From Streptomyces hoynatensis (GTDB taxonomy: Bacteria > Actinomycetota > Actinomycetes > Streptomycetales > Streptomycetaceae): a stretch of 64,000 nt of DNA. Shown here piece after piece: positions 18,703 to 26,824 of this stretch. The position numbers were made by a program, and so were the translations under genes. The notes under the pieces were generated by a model that was given only the letters and a program-made list of their open reading frames with translations, was not told where the DNA came from and made no database searches. Location of the stretch: assembly GCF_003626535.1 (NCBI RefSeq), contig NZ_RBAL01000011.1, positions 62,001 through 126,000 on the forward strand, written 5' to 3'. How positions within the stretch are numbered: position 1 is the first letter of the stretch; each line of letters opens with the position of its first letter.

Positions 18703-19022
18703 TCACGAACTCCAAGGGTGCGACCGGACGATGGGCGGGATGAGACGGGTGGAGACGGTACGAGGCGGGACGGGGACGGGATGCCTGAGGGACGTGGACG
18801 ACGCGGTGTGAGCCTGCCGTGAGTCTCCCGTGTCGTGATTGAGGCGAATACCAGATCTGCGGGAAGCCGCGCGGCGTCTGTGCCGGGAGGGGCGGCCGGG
18901 ACCGGGCTGCGTCGTCCGGCGCTGCGCGGGGCCGCGCCGCGGGGCCGCGCCGCGGGTCACGGCGGCGGGGCGGAACGGGGCGGAACGGGCCGGAACGGGG
19001 CGGCGGGGCGGCGGGGCGGCGC
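18703..19022. other. 320-base intergenic region with G-rich decamer repeats
   Basis: Holds the promoter side of the acyl-CoA dehydrogenase gene and the 3' side of the next leftward gene. The part at 18965-19020 is built of 10-base units (GGGGCGGAAC and variants) and forms a canonical quadruplex pattern on the + strand. No gene seen. Confidence 0.55.
18965..19020 (+). repeat. Period-10 G-rich repeat with quadruplex pattern
   Basis: Successive GGGGCGGAAC-like decamers, then GGCGGGGC units. Four or more G-runs of three or more are separated by loops of at most seven bases. It sits just past the stop of the PAS/GAF/SpoIIE gene. Confidence 0.6.
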
Positions 19023-21128
19023 TCAGGCGGTGTGCCGGCCGGCCGGGTGGGTGCGGGCGAGCAGCAGGGCCACGTCGTCCTCGGCGCGCCCGCCGCCGAT
19101 GGCGGTGTCCACCACGGCCGAGCACAGTTCCTCCAGGGGCAGCCCGGGACGGGAGAGCGCGGTGCGCAACTGCCCCAGCCCCACGTCGATGTCCGCGCCG
19201 CGGGTCTCGACGAGGCCGTCGGTGTAGAGGGCGATCACGCTGCCCTCCGGGAGTTCGAACTCGACGGACTCGAAGGTGCCAAGACCCAGGCCGATGGGCA
19301 CGCCGGTGGGCAGTTCGGGGAAGCTGACCCGGCCGCCCGGGTCGGCGATCGCGGGCGGCGGGTGTCCCGCCCTGGCCATGGTGCAGCGGCGGGTGACCCC
19401 GTCGTAGACGGCGTACAGGCAGGTGGCGCCCATGGCCGCGAGGCGGGGCACGTCCCCGTCGGCCGGGCCGCCGTCCTCCTCGGACACCCGGGCCACCAGT
19501 TCGTCGAGGTGCGCGAGGACCTCGTCCGGCGACTTGTCGACATACGCGAGGGTGCGCACGGCGGTGCGCAACTGCCCCATGGTGGCTGCCGCGTTGATGC
19601 CGTGCCCGACGACGTCGCCGACGACCAGGGCCACGCGCGAGTCGCGCAGCGCGAACACGTCGTACCAGTCGCCGCCGACCCCGCCGTAGATGTTGGCGGG
19701 GATGTACCGGGAGGCGATCTCGACGCTGCCGCCGCAGCGCACGTGCCGCGGCAGGAGGGCCTGCTGGAGGGCGAGGGCCGCGGTGCGTTCCCGGGTGTAC
19801 CTGCGGGCGTTGTCCAGGCTGAGCGCGGCGCGGACGCCGAGTTCCTCGGCGAGCAGCAGGTCGTCGCGGTCGAAGGGGCGCGGGTTCTCGATGCGGACGA
19901 AGACGGCGACGCCGAGGATCTCGCCGCGGGCCTGGAGCGGGACCACGATCAGGGAGTGCATTCCGGTCTCGTGGATGACCCGGGCGCGGTCGGGGTCGCG
20001 GTCGAGCCAGGTGCCGGGCGAGGTGTCGAGCCGGGGCTCGAAGTGCGGCTGCCCGGAGTCGAGGACGTGGGTGAAGGGGGAGGCGGACGGCACGTACACC
20101 GCCTCGCCGCGCCGCCACAGGGACTCGGACAGGTCCGCGTGGATGGAGGCCACCCCGGCGCGGCGGAAGACGGGGATGCGGGTGCCGGTGGGGTCCTGCC
20201 CGGCGAGCCGCGGGAGGGGCTCGTCGCCGAGCGGCACGGTGTCGGCGAGGTCCACGGTGACGTAGTCGGCGAGCAGCCCGATCGCCAGGTCCGCCAGCTC
20301 CTGCGCCGTCGTCATCACGTCCAGGGTGCTGCCGACCCTGGTGCTGGCCTGGTTGAGCAGGCTCAGCCGCTCGCGGGTCCAGCTGCGGCTGATGTCCACC
20401 GCGAGGGAGCACACGCCGAAGGGGAGGCCGTCGGAGCCTTCGAGGCGGAAGAAGGTCATCGAGATGCTGCGCCGGGAGCGCCCGTTGGGCGAGGTCCACA
20501 GGAACTCGTGGTCGACGAGGGGGGTGCCCGTGTCGAGGACCCGGCGTATCGCCTGCTCCACCGCATCCGCGTCGAATCCGCGGAGGATGTCGCGCGCGCC
20601 GCGGCCGAGTTGTTCCCGGCGCGGAATTCCCTGCACGCCTTCCGCGGTGTCGTTCAGCCAGACGCAGCGAATGTTCCGGTCCCATATGCGGATGGCGAGC
20701 GGCATTGCGCCGAGCAGGGAGGCGCTGATGTCGTTTCTCGCGGCGTGGTTCGGCTCCGGCTCTTCCAGCGGGGCGGCGGAAACCAGCGAGCCGTATTTTC
20801 CGCCGGCCGCGGTGATCGGGGTCAGCCGGAGCAGCAGGGGAATGCGGCGGCCGTCCCGGTGCCTGGCCTCGACGAAACCGGTCCGGTCCGCGCCCTCGCC
20901 CTCGCCCTCGTCGAGGAGGTGCGGCCGCCCGTCGCCGGCGGCGCGGCCGGGGCCGAGAATCAGGTGCAGCGGCCGGCCGACGGCATCCCCGGCCGCATAG
21001 CCGAGGAGCCTTTCCGCGGCAGCCGTCCAGCCGGTTATCGTGCCTTCGGCGTCCGTCACCGCGATCGCCGAGGGCGTCGCCTTCTCGGCGACGGGCGCCG
21101 TACTGCCGGGTAGGGCCATTGCGCACAC
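19023..21128 (-). CDS. PAS-PAS-GAF-SpoIIE serine phosphatase
   Basis: About 701 residues: first PAS (about 15-110; VTDAEGTITGWTAAAERLLGY), second PAS (about 135-250), GAF (about 265-430), then PP2C/SpoIIE (about 465-700) with GGDWYDVF, GDVVGHGINAA, ARAGHPPP, LYTDGLVE and AEDDVALLL. It is a multi-input environmental sensor of the RsbP/RsbU kind, expected to dephosphorylate anti-anti-sigma proteins. GTG 21128 has GAGGGA at a good distance; an ATG three codons later (21119) is the alternative. No partner-switch genes adjoin it. It is the third phosphatase of this class within 10 kb. Confidence 0.88.
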   Translation of the reverse strand: MCAMALPGSTAPVAEKATPSAIAVTDAEGTITGWTAAAERLLGYAAGDAVGRPLHLILGPGRAAGDGRPHLLDEGEGEGADRTGFVEARHRDGRRIPLLLRLTPITAAGGKYGSLVSAAPLEEPEPNHAARNDISASLLGAMPLAIRIWDRNIRCVWLNDTAEGVQGIPRREQLGRGARDILRGFDADAVEQAIRRVLDTGTPLVDHEFLWTSPNGRSRRSISMTFFRLEGSDGLPFGVCSLAVDISRSWTRERLSLLNQASTRVGSTLDVMTTAQELADLAIGLLADYVTVDLADTVPLGDEPLPRLAGQDPTGTRIPVFRRAGVASIHADLSESLWRRGEAVYVPSASPFTHVLDSGQPHFEPRLDTSPGTWLDRDPDRARVIHETGMHSLIVVPLQARGEILGVAVFVRIENPRPFDRDDLLLAEELGVRAALSLDNARRYTRERTAALALQQALLPRHVRCGGSVEIASRYIPANIYGGVGGDWYDVFALRDSRVALVVGDVVGHGINAAATMGQLRTAVRTLAYVDKSPDEVLAHLDELVARVSEEDGGPADGDVPRLAAMGATCLYAVYDGVTRRCTMARAGHPPPAIADPGGRVSFPELPTGVPIGLGLGTFESVEFELPEGSVIALYTDGLVETRGADIDVGLGQLRTALSRPGLPLEELCSAVVDTAIGGGRAEDDVALLLARTHPAGRHTA

Positions 21129-21287
21129 CGGTCCCTCGCTGTGGAGCCGCGCAGGGCGATATCGGCCATTGTGCACCGGGGGCGCGGGGCGGGCGAGCGG
21201 GCCCCGCGGCCGGGTGGTGCGGGCGGCGTGGACACGGGTCACGGCAGCGAATACGGCGGCGCGGGCAGGGGCGCGGGAAGTGGGGGC

Positions 21288-21361
21288 GCGGGGTGGCGAG
21301 GGGGGAGCGGGGGGCGGGCGCGGGGCGCGGGGTGGCGAGGGGGTGCGGGGTGGCGAGGGGG
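21288..21361 (+). repeat. Three copies of a 17-base G-rich repeat
   Basis: GCGGGGTGGCGAGGGGG at 21288-21304, 21327-21343 and 21345-21361; the last two are in tandem with an 18-base period. It lies in the 415-base gap (21129-21543) between the SARP 3' end and the phosphatase start, which otherwise shows no gene. The G-runs could form a quadruplex. Confidence 0.6.
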
Positions 21362-21543
21362 GCCGGCCGTGCGGGTGCCGGTTGCCGTCGCGCGGGGGCT
21401 TGCCGGCCGTGCGGGCGAGGGACGGGGAGGGCCGGCCGGACGACGGCTGGGGGCGGCCGTGCGGGTGACGGCTGCGGGGCGCGCGCGTGGCCGGGCGGGG
21501 GTGGAGGGAGCGGGGCCTCCACTGCCCGGGGCGGCCGCGCCGG

Positions 21544-22371
21544 TCAGGGCCGGGAGGCGCTGCGCAGGGGTTCTTGGGCGAGGAGCGGGAGGTAGGGCCC
21601 GAAGAGGTCGCTGGTGACCTCGGGGCGGTCGTCGGCCGTGAGGATGGCCTGCTGGAGGTCCTGCAGGGCCCGGCAGGGTTCGAGGCCGAGTTCCTCGTTC
21701 AGGGTCTGGCGCGCGGTCCGGTAGACGCGCAGCGCCTCGGCCCGGCGGTCCGAGCGGTAGAGGGCGAGCATGAGCTGGCGGTGGAAGCCCTCGCGCAGCG
21801 GGTGCTGGGCCGCCAGGAGGTGCAGCTGGCCGATGAGCTCGCGGTGCTTTCCGAGTTGCAGGCGGGACTCGATCAGCATCTCCAGGCATTCGAGGCGGGC
21901 TTCGGTGATCCAGGCGAGGAACCCGTCGATGATGGGGCCGTTGCACAGGTCTTCGAGGGCCGTGCCCCGCCATTGGTCGAGGGCGGCCTCGAAGCAGGCG
22001 ATGGCCTCCCGGTGGCGGCCCTCCCCCGCGTGGGCGCGGCCCTGGTCGGACAGTTCGCGAAAGCGCAGATAGTCGAGTTCGTCGTCGCCGAGCCGCAGCA
22101 GGTAGCCCGGCGGCTGGGTGATGATGCGGCTGGTGCTGTCGCCCGGCCTGCGCAGCAATTTGCGCAGCTGGGAAATGTAGACGTGCAGCCCCGCGGTGGC
22201 GCGTCGGGGAAGTTTCTCCCCCCATATTTCGAGCATCAGCTGGTCTATCGTGACCACCTGGTCGCAGCGGATCAGCAGAACCGCGAAGAGCACTTCGAGC
22301 TTTCGCGCGCTGATCACCGCGCTCCCGTGTTCGTCAACCACCCGGAAAGGACCCTGAATCTCGTACCTCAA
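21544..22371 (-). CDS. SARP-family transcriptional regulator (small type)
   Basis: A 275-residue activator: an OmpR-type winged helix (about 1-95, opening with RYEIQGPFRV and ending GLHVYISQLRKLLR-T-YLLRL) and a bacterial transcriptional activation domain (about 100-250; LDQWRG-AL, EARLECLE, HPLREGFHRQLMLALYRSDRRAEALRVY). Small SARPs switch on antibiotic clusters, but no biosynthetic genes lie in view. I choose TTG 22371: GGAGG at 22378-22382 is six bases upstream and the protein then begins like other SARPs. An in-frame GTG at 22506 would add 45 basic residues without a ribosome site. Upstream A/T-rich leader and promoter are listed separately. Confidence 0.85.
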   Translation of the reverse strand: MRYEIQGPFRVVDEHGSAVISARKLEVLFAVLLIRCDQVVTIDQLMLEIWGEKLPRRATAGLHVYISQLRKLLRRPGDSTSRIITQPPGYLLRLGDDELDYLRFRELSDQGRAHAGEGRHREAIACFEAALDQWRGTALEDLCNGPIIDGFLAWITEARLECLEMLIESRLQLGKHRELIGQLHLLAAQHPLREGFHRQLMLALYRSDRRAEALRVYRTARQTLNEELGLEPCRALQDLQQAILTADDRPEVTSDLFGPYLPLLAQEPLRSASRP

Positions 22372-22377
22372 CTTTTT

Positions 22378-22382
22378 CCTCC
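22378..22382 (-). promoter_or_regulatory. GGAGG ribosome site setting the SARP TTG start
   Basis: On the minus strand GGAGG is followed by AAAAAG and then TTG. The six-base spacing is ideal and no other start in this frame has such a site. Confidence 0.75.
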
Positions 22383-22557
22383 GCCGATGGATTGCTTTGG
22401 AAATGTGCCGAAAATCTGGATCGATTGTCTGTCTGGCCGTCGGTTGGAATCGCCTGCCGGCTCCTCGGTCGAGGAAATGCCGATCAGGTGGGGATTTATC
22501 ATCCACGCCATGTTCAGGAAAGCTCGCCGCATCATATCCTCTAACGGAATAAAACCA

Positions 22558-22586
22558 GTATCAAAGGCGGCACTTCACGGTGTCAA
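22558..22586 (-). promoter_or_regulatory. Candidate SARP promoter
   Basis: Minus-strand TTGACA (22581-22586) and TGATAC (22558-22563) with a 17-base spacer. The -35 is a perfect vegetative hexamer. Transcription would start near 22551, leaving a leader of about 180 bases before the TTG start. Confidence 0.55.
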
Positions 22587-22819
22587 GCAACCCCTAATCC
22601 GCCCCGCCGCATCCCCCTACCCCTTATAAACGCCAACCCCTAGGTCAAAAAGCCCGCCCCTATGTTCACCTGCGCGAATTCGCTCAGGGCGAAGCGCCGG
22701 GATTCACGGCCGAGCCACCCCAGGCGCCCCTCCTCCCCATCCCTTCCGCATTCTCCACGAGTTCTCCCCATGCCGCTTTCGCGCACGCGCCCGCACGCCG
22801 CCTCGCCGCCGCCGGAAAA

Positions 22820-22865
22820 CAACACATCCCGCCGGGGAGGTGCACCGCCCCGGCGGGATGTGTTG
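22820..22865. terminator. Strong hairpin downstream of the aldo/keto reductase
   Basis: Perfect 18-base arms (22820-22837 and 22848-22865) around a 10-base loop that itself contains GGTGCACC. In the minus direction TTTTCC follows the stem, making a near-classical intrinsic terminator for the reductase gene. Confidence 0.85.
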
Positions 22866-22911
22866 GCTTGGGAGTCACGGCGGCGGGCCGCCGGACGGGT
22901 GGCGCCGGCCG

Positions 22912-23922
22912 CTACTTGAGGCCGAACTTCTCGGCGATCTCCGGCGGCAGCGGGGGCCGGTTGGAGCCGATCACCTGGCCGGCGAGGGGCTCAAGGACCG
23001 CCAGTTCCTCCTCGGACAGCCGGAGTTCGGCGGCGCCGGAGTTCTCCTCGAGCCGGGACAGCCGGCGGCTGCTCGGGATGGGGACCACCGAGGTGCCGAA
23101 CTTCTCGCCCTGCTGCATCAGCCAGGCCAGGGCGACCTGGGCCTTGGTGGCGCCGTGGGCCTCGGCGATCCGGTCGATCGGCTTCAGCAGTTCGGCGTTG
23201 TGCTCCCGGTTCGCCTCGTCGAAGCGGGGCACCGCGCGCCGCACGTCGGCGGCGTCCAGGCCCTCGGAGGTGGTGTACGCGCCGGTCAGGATGCCGCGGC
23301 CGAGCGGGGAGTAGGCGACGAGCGCGGCGCCGACCTCGGCGCAGACCGGCACGATGGCCTCCTCGATGCCGCGGTCGAAGAGCGACCACTCCATCTGCAC
23401 GGCGGCGATGGGGTGCACCTGCGCGGCGGCGCGCAGCTGCTCGGGGAAGACGTTGGACAGGCCGAGCGCGCGCACCTTGCCCGCGGCCACCAGTTCCGCC
23501 ATCGCGCCGACCGTCTCGGTGATCTCCACCTTGGGGTCGGGGATGTGGATGTAGTAGAGGTCGATGTGGTCGGTGCCGAGCCGCTTGAGGCTGGCCTCGC
23601 ACGCCTGCGGGACGTAGTCCGCCTCGCCGCGCACCTCCAGCGTCATGTTGCCCTCGTCGTCGACGACGCCGCCGAACTTGGTCGCCAGCACGATCTCGTC
23701 ACGCCGGCCCGACGCGAAGAACTGCCCGAGCAGGCGCTCGTTGGCGCCCGCCCCGTAGACGTCGGCGGTGTCCCAGAACGTCACGCCGAGATCGGCGGCG
23801 CGTCCCAGCGTCTTCAGCGACTCCGCATCGTCCACCGGCCCGTAGTGATCGCTCATGCTCATGCAGCCGAGCCCGAGCGCGGAGACGTCGATCCCCGACC
23901 CGCCGAGTGGGACAGATCGCAT
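22912..23922 (-). CDS. Aldo/keto reductase
   Basis: A 336-residue (beta/alpha)8 NADPH-dependent oxidoreductase. The catalytic tetrad is Asp51, Tyr56 (WDTADVYG), Lys82 (ATKFGG) and His126 (YYIHIPDP). The C-terminal VPIPSSRR segment binds the cofactor phosphate. It is of the YajO/Gcy or AKR13-like group that reduces aldehydes and quinones of detoxification or natural products. It is divergent from a TetR gene with a palindromic operator in between, the usual sign of induction by a small toxic ligand. A strong terminator follows the stop. Confidence 0.9.
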   Translation of the reverse strand: MRSVPLGGSGIDVSALGLGCMSMSDHYGPVDDAESLKTLGRAADLGVTFWDTADVYGAGANERLLGQFFASGRRDEIVLATKFGGVVDDEGNMTLEVRGEADYVPQACEASLKRLGTDHIDLYYIHIPDPKVEITETVGAMAELVAAGKVRALGLSNVFPEQLRAAAQVHPIAAVQMEWSLFDRGIEEAIVPVCAEVGAALVAYSPLGRGILTGAYTTSEGLDAADVRRAVPRFDEANREHNAELLKPIDRIAEAHGATKAQVALAWLMQQGEKFGTSVVPIPSSRRLSRLEENSGAAELRLSEEELAVLEPLAGQVIGSNRPPLPPEIAEKFGLK

Positions 23923-24261
23923 TTCCTGGTCCTTTCACTGCAGTGATTCCGGCCACCGGAGTCGGCCCCGGACGCGCAGGGCGTGCCCGCGCTCGATCGC
24001 CTTCCGGGCGCCCGCGACGTGGCCTCGCCACCGCGTGGAGCCGCCGTGGGTCCGCCGCCAGGAGGCGCCGCCAGGACGCGGGTCGGCCTGGCCGGGGCGA
24101 CATGGACAGCGATTCCCCGCGCGCGGCATCATGGTGGGGAGACCGGGTCATTAGTGAACGCCGACGTTCACTATGGCATGGCGACCGGCGCCCTCGCAAC
24201 GATTCCGTCCCGCCGGTCCCACCGCGCCCGCTCAGACCCGCTTCCCGTCCGGAGGTCCCCG
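23923..24261. other. 339-base divergent regulatory region
   Basis: Lies between the aldo/keto reductase and TetR starts. It holds the palindrome at 24152-24173 and the GGAGG site for the TetR ATG. No gene seen. Confidence 0.6.
24152..24173. promoter_or_regulatory. Palindromic operator for the TetR repressor
   Basis: TAGTGAACG-CCGA-CGTTCACTA: perfect 9-base arms, 4-base centre. GAACG/CGTTC half-sites are typical of TetR operators. It lies 89 bases from the TetR start and 230 from the reductase start. Confidence 0.75.
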
Positions 24262-24864
24262 ATGAACTCGACCGCGACGGCGCCAGCCGCGTCCGGTCGG
24301 CCCGGCACCCGCCGGCGTGGGAACGCCCTGCGCTCCGCGATCCTCGAGGCCGCCCTGGCGCAGCTGCGCGAGTGCGGCTATGCGGCCTTGACCATGGACG
24401 GGGTGGCGGCGGCCGCGGGCACCGGCAAGGCCGCGCTGTACCGCCGCTGGGAGAACAAGGAGGCGCTGGTCGTGGACGCGCTGGCCAGCGCGCTTCCCGC
24501 ACCCGGGGACTACGTGCTCACCGGCGACCATCGCGCCGACATCCGGGCGCTGTTGTGCGGCATCCGGGACGCGTTCGCCCTGTCCCAGGACGCCGCCTTC
24601 CGGGCCGCCAAGAAGAACCTCAGCGCGGGTGTCGTCGCGCTGATCCAGGAGCGAGTGGTGCTGCCGAGCCGGGCCCGCATCCTCGACATCATCCGCACCG
24701 GCATCGACTCCGGCGAGTTCCGCCCCGGCGCCGCGAACGACCGGGCCGCGGCGGCCGGCCCCGCCATGCTGGTGTTCAGCTTCGTCACGGACGGCCCCGA
24801 GGTGCCGGACGAGTACGTGGACCAGATCGTCGACGACGTCGTCCTCCCCCTGGTTCGCGCCTGA
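24262..24864 (+). CDS. TetR-family repressor
   Basis: A 200-residue regulator with an N-terminal helix-turn-helix (about 20-65; ILEAALAQLRECGYAALTMDGVAAAAGTGKAALYRRWENKEAL) and a TetR_C-type ligand domain. The W in YRRW replaces the more common YYHF. The ATG follows GGAGG by six bases. The divergent aldo/keto reductase and the palindrome between them suggest that it represses that gene and itself until a small molecule binds. Confidence 0.88.
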   Translation: MNSTATAPAASGRPGTRRRGNALRSAILEAALAQLRECGYAALTMDGVAAAAGTGKAALYRRWENKEALVVDALASALPAPGDYVLTGDHRADIRALLCGIRDAFALSQDAAFRAAKKNLSAGVVALIQERVVLPSRARILDIIRTGIDSGEFRPGAANDRAAAAGPAMLVFSFVTDGPEVPDEYVDQIVDDVVLPLVRA

Positions 24865-25125
24865 CCCGACCCCCCGGCCCCCCGCTCGGCGCATCGCCGA
24901 GATGCGGCTCGAAGGGGCAACGGGTTGCCCATGAAGCCCTGATGAGCGCCCGAGCTCCCTGCGCGCCGTCGGCCCACCGCGCCGGCCGCGCCCGCAGGCG
25001 GACGCCTGGCCCGCCGGGGACTTCTCCCGGCCGCGCTCGCGGGAGCCCGCGCGCGCTCTCAGAACCACTCATTTCCGCGATCCCGAAGCGCCCCGCGGCG
25101 CGGGAGTGGCACGCCCCCCTGGATC

Positions 25126-25146
25126 TATAACCCCTGTGGGGTTATA
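25126..25146. promoter_or_regulatory. Operator of the RHH-ClpN gene
   Basis: TATAACCCC-TGT-GGGGTTATA: perfect 9-base arms, 3-base centre, ending 8 bases before the start codon. TATAAC could also serve as the -10, so binding would block initiation. It is probably bound by the ribbon-helix-helix domain of the encoded protein. Confidence 0.75.
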
Positions 25147-25154
25147 TTGGGGGC

Positions 25155-25919
25155 ATGCCAAAGATCAACGTCTACCTGCCCGATGATCTGGCCGAGGCCG
25201 TCAAGCAGTCCGGCGTACCGGTGTCGGCGGTGTGCCAACGGGCCCTGGAGCAAGCCGTACGCCGGGTGACCGCCATCCGGGAGGCGGTCTTGGCCGATCA
25301 CGATGACGGACCGGTCGGGGCGCTGGCGCACTTCTCGCCGAGAACGCGAACGGTGCTCAAACTGGCAGCGGAGCGTGCCCGGGACGCCGGCGCCCCGAGG
25401 ATGGGCACCGAGCATGTGCTGGGCGCCATGCTGGAGGAGGGCACCAACCTGGCCCTCCACGTGCTTCGCGCCATGGAGGTCGAGCCGAAGCACGTCGCAC
25501 GCGAGCTGTCCGGCCGTCAGTCCGACGTACCGGCAACGGCCCCACCCGACAGTGATCCTCGCCGGCTCGACGGGCCCGCGGCCAACGCTCTGGAGTTGGC
25601 GGTCACCGAGGCGACCGCCCTCGGTCACCACTACATCGGGTGCGAGCACCTGCTGCTCGGTCTGGCCGTCGAGCCCGACGGGGTCGCCGGACAGGTACTG
25701 CGCGCGCTGGGGGCCGATCCCAAGCCCGTGCGTCGCGCCATCACCGCCGCGCTGGCGGGCTACGTCCACCTGCGAGCCGAAGCCGGGCAGGGGCAGCCGA
25801 CCGCGGCGTCCGCCGGCGCGCCGCCGGAGCTTGCCGGTGTCCTCCGCGCCGAACTCGAACCGCTGGCGCGGCGTATCGCGCGGCTGGAGGAGCACCTCGG
25901 CCTGGCCCTCGAAGGCTGA
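25155..25919 (+). CDS. RHH DNA-binding protein fused to a Clp N-domain
   Basis: 254 residues. Residues 1-40 (KINVYLPDDLAEAVKQSG, then VSAVCQRALEQAV) look like a ribbon-helix-helix DNA-binding module. Residues 55-200 form the double repeat of the ClpA/ClpC N-domain: FSPRTRTVLKLAAERAR with GTEHVLGAMLEEG, and ANALELAVTEATALGHHYIGCEHLLLGLAVEPDG. There is no AAA+ ATPase part. ClpC N-domains recognise substrates, adaptors or phosphoarginine, so this could be a regulator sensing such a signal (inference). The C-terminal helix (PLARRIARLEEHL) may dimerise. A perfect palindrome just upstream points to autoregulation. Confidence 0.8.
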   Translation: MPKINVYLPDDLAEAVKQSGVPVSAVCQRALEQAVRRVTAIREAVLADHDDGPVGALAHFSPRTRTVLKLAAERARDAGAPRMGTEHVLGAMLEEGTNLALHVLRAMEVEPKHVARELSGRQSDVPATAPPDSDPRRLDGPAANALELAVTEATALGHHYIGCEHLLLGLAVEPDGVAGQVLRALGADPKPVRRAITAALAGYVHLRAEAGQGQPTAASAGAPPELAGVLRAELEPLARRIARLEEHLGLALEG

Positions 25920-25924
25920 CCGTC

Positions 25925-26824
25925 ATGGTCGACCGCCCACGCAGGCCGCCCGGCCGATCGTGGCGCTCCGGCCCCCGTCTCCCTGCGGTCTGGCAGCGGC
26001 TCCTGCCGGTGCTCGACGCGGTGGGCATGTGCGAGACCAGGTTCGTCACCGGTGTGGATGCCGGGCATGATCCGGGCACTGCCCGCGGCCATGCGGTCCG
26101 CGGCGGCGCATTGGCCGCGCTGCCCCGGCGGATCGACAACCCGATGTGCACGCGCGGCCTCGACCCGGCCGGCGGCACCGTGGTGTCCACCGCAGCCGAC
26201 CTCGGCCGCTTCACGTCGGCGCACCTGATGACGCCCGGCACGGACGTCATGCGGACGTTGCATGCGCCGGCCCCGGGAGGCGTGGCCACCATGCGCGGGG
26301 CCGGGCTCGGCTGGATGATCTGGGCCAACGCCGCCCAGTCCAGCGTGCGCGTCGGCGGCGCCAATCCCGGCCAATCCGGCCTGATCGCCGCCGACCCCAC
26401 CACCCGGACCGCCGTCGTCGTGCTCTCCAACTCCGATCAGGGGGTCAACGCCGTCACCGCACTGCTTGACGCGCCAGGGCCGGTGTCCGGTCCCAAGCCC
26501 CAGCCCGCGCCGGCCGACCTGTCCCGCTACGCCGGCCGTTACGTCTCGCACGCCGTCACCATCGAGATCATCGCAGCCGGCGACGGCCTGCTCGCCCGCG
26601 CCGACGGGTATCCCGACATTCCGCTCACCCCGCGCGACCGCCGGACTTTCGACTCGCCGGCCGGGCCGGTGGCGTTCCTCGACTCCCACGACCACGGCAC
26701 CCCCGGCAGCTTGCGCTCCCGGATGCGCGTGATGAACAGGGACGACACTGCGCGACCGCGGTGCCCCTCACCCAGGGTCCCGGCGCGGGCGCGGTCGGTC
26801 AGGAGGCAAGCGGGAGCCAAGTGA
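25925..26824 (+). pseudogene. Decayed serine hydrolase (beta-lactamase fold) fragment
   Basis: The frame resembles the C-terminal two-thirds of a serine hydrolase of the class C beta-lactamase/D-Ala-D-Ala peptidase superfamily: VVSTAADLGRFTSAHLM, GLGWMIW, GGANPGQSGLIAADP and TAVVVLSNSD, then a lipocalin-like tail (LSRYAGRYVS). The N-terminal SxxK nucleophile and YxN motifs are absent; the first 20 codons after ATG 25925 are unrelated Arg/Pro-rich sequence. The HGG triad is VGG. It starts six bases after the RHH-ClpN stop, which suggests a deletion placed it there. A rewired short protein is possible but unlikely. Confidence 0.7.

Larger units (their letters stand above)
22372..22911. other. 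540-base intergenic region, partly A/T-rich
   Basis: The part at 22380-22680 is much richer in A/T than the surroundings and holds the SARP ribosome site, leader and promoter. The right end holds a strong hairpin for the aldo/keto reductase gene. A + strand open frame at 22662-22919 is Arg/Pro/Ser low complexity and is not accepted as a gene. Confidence 0.6.

Noticed and set aside
21288..21361. Possible CRISPR-like array
   Set aside because: Repeats are 17 bases, G-only rich, without regular spacers or cas genes.
22662..22919. Small + strand gene in the SARP upstream region
   Set aside because: Arg/Pro/Ser-rich, poor third-position bias, runs through the terminator hairpin.
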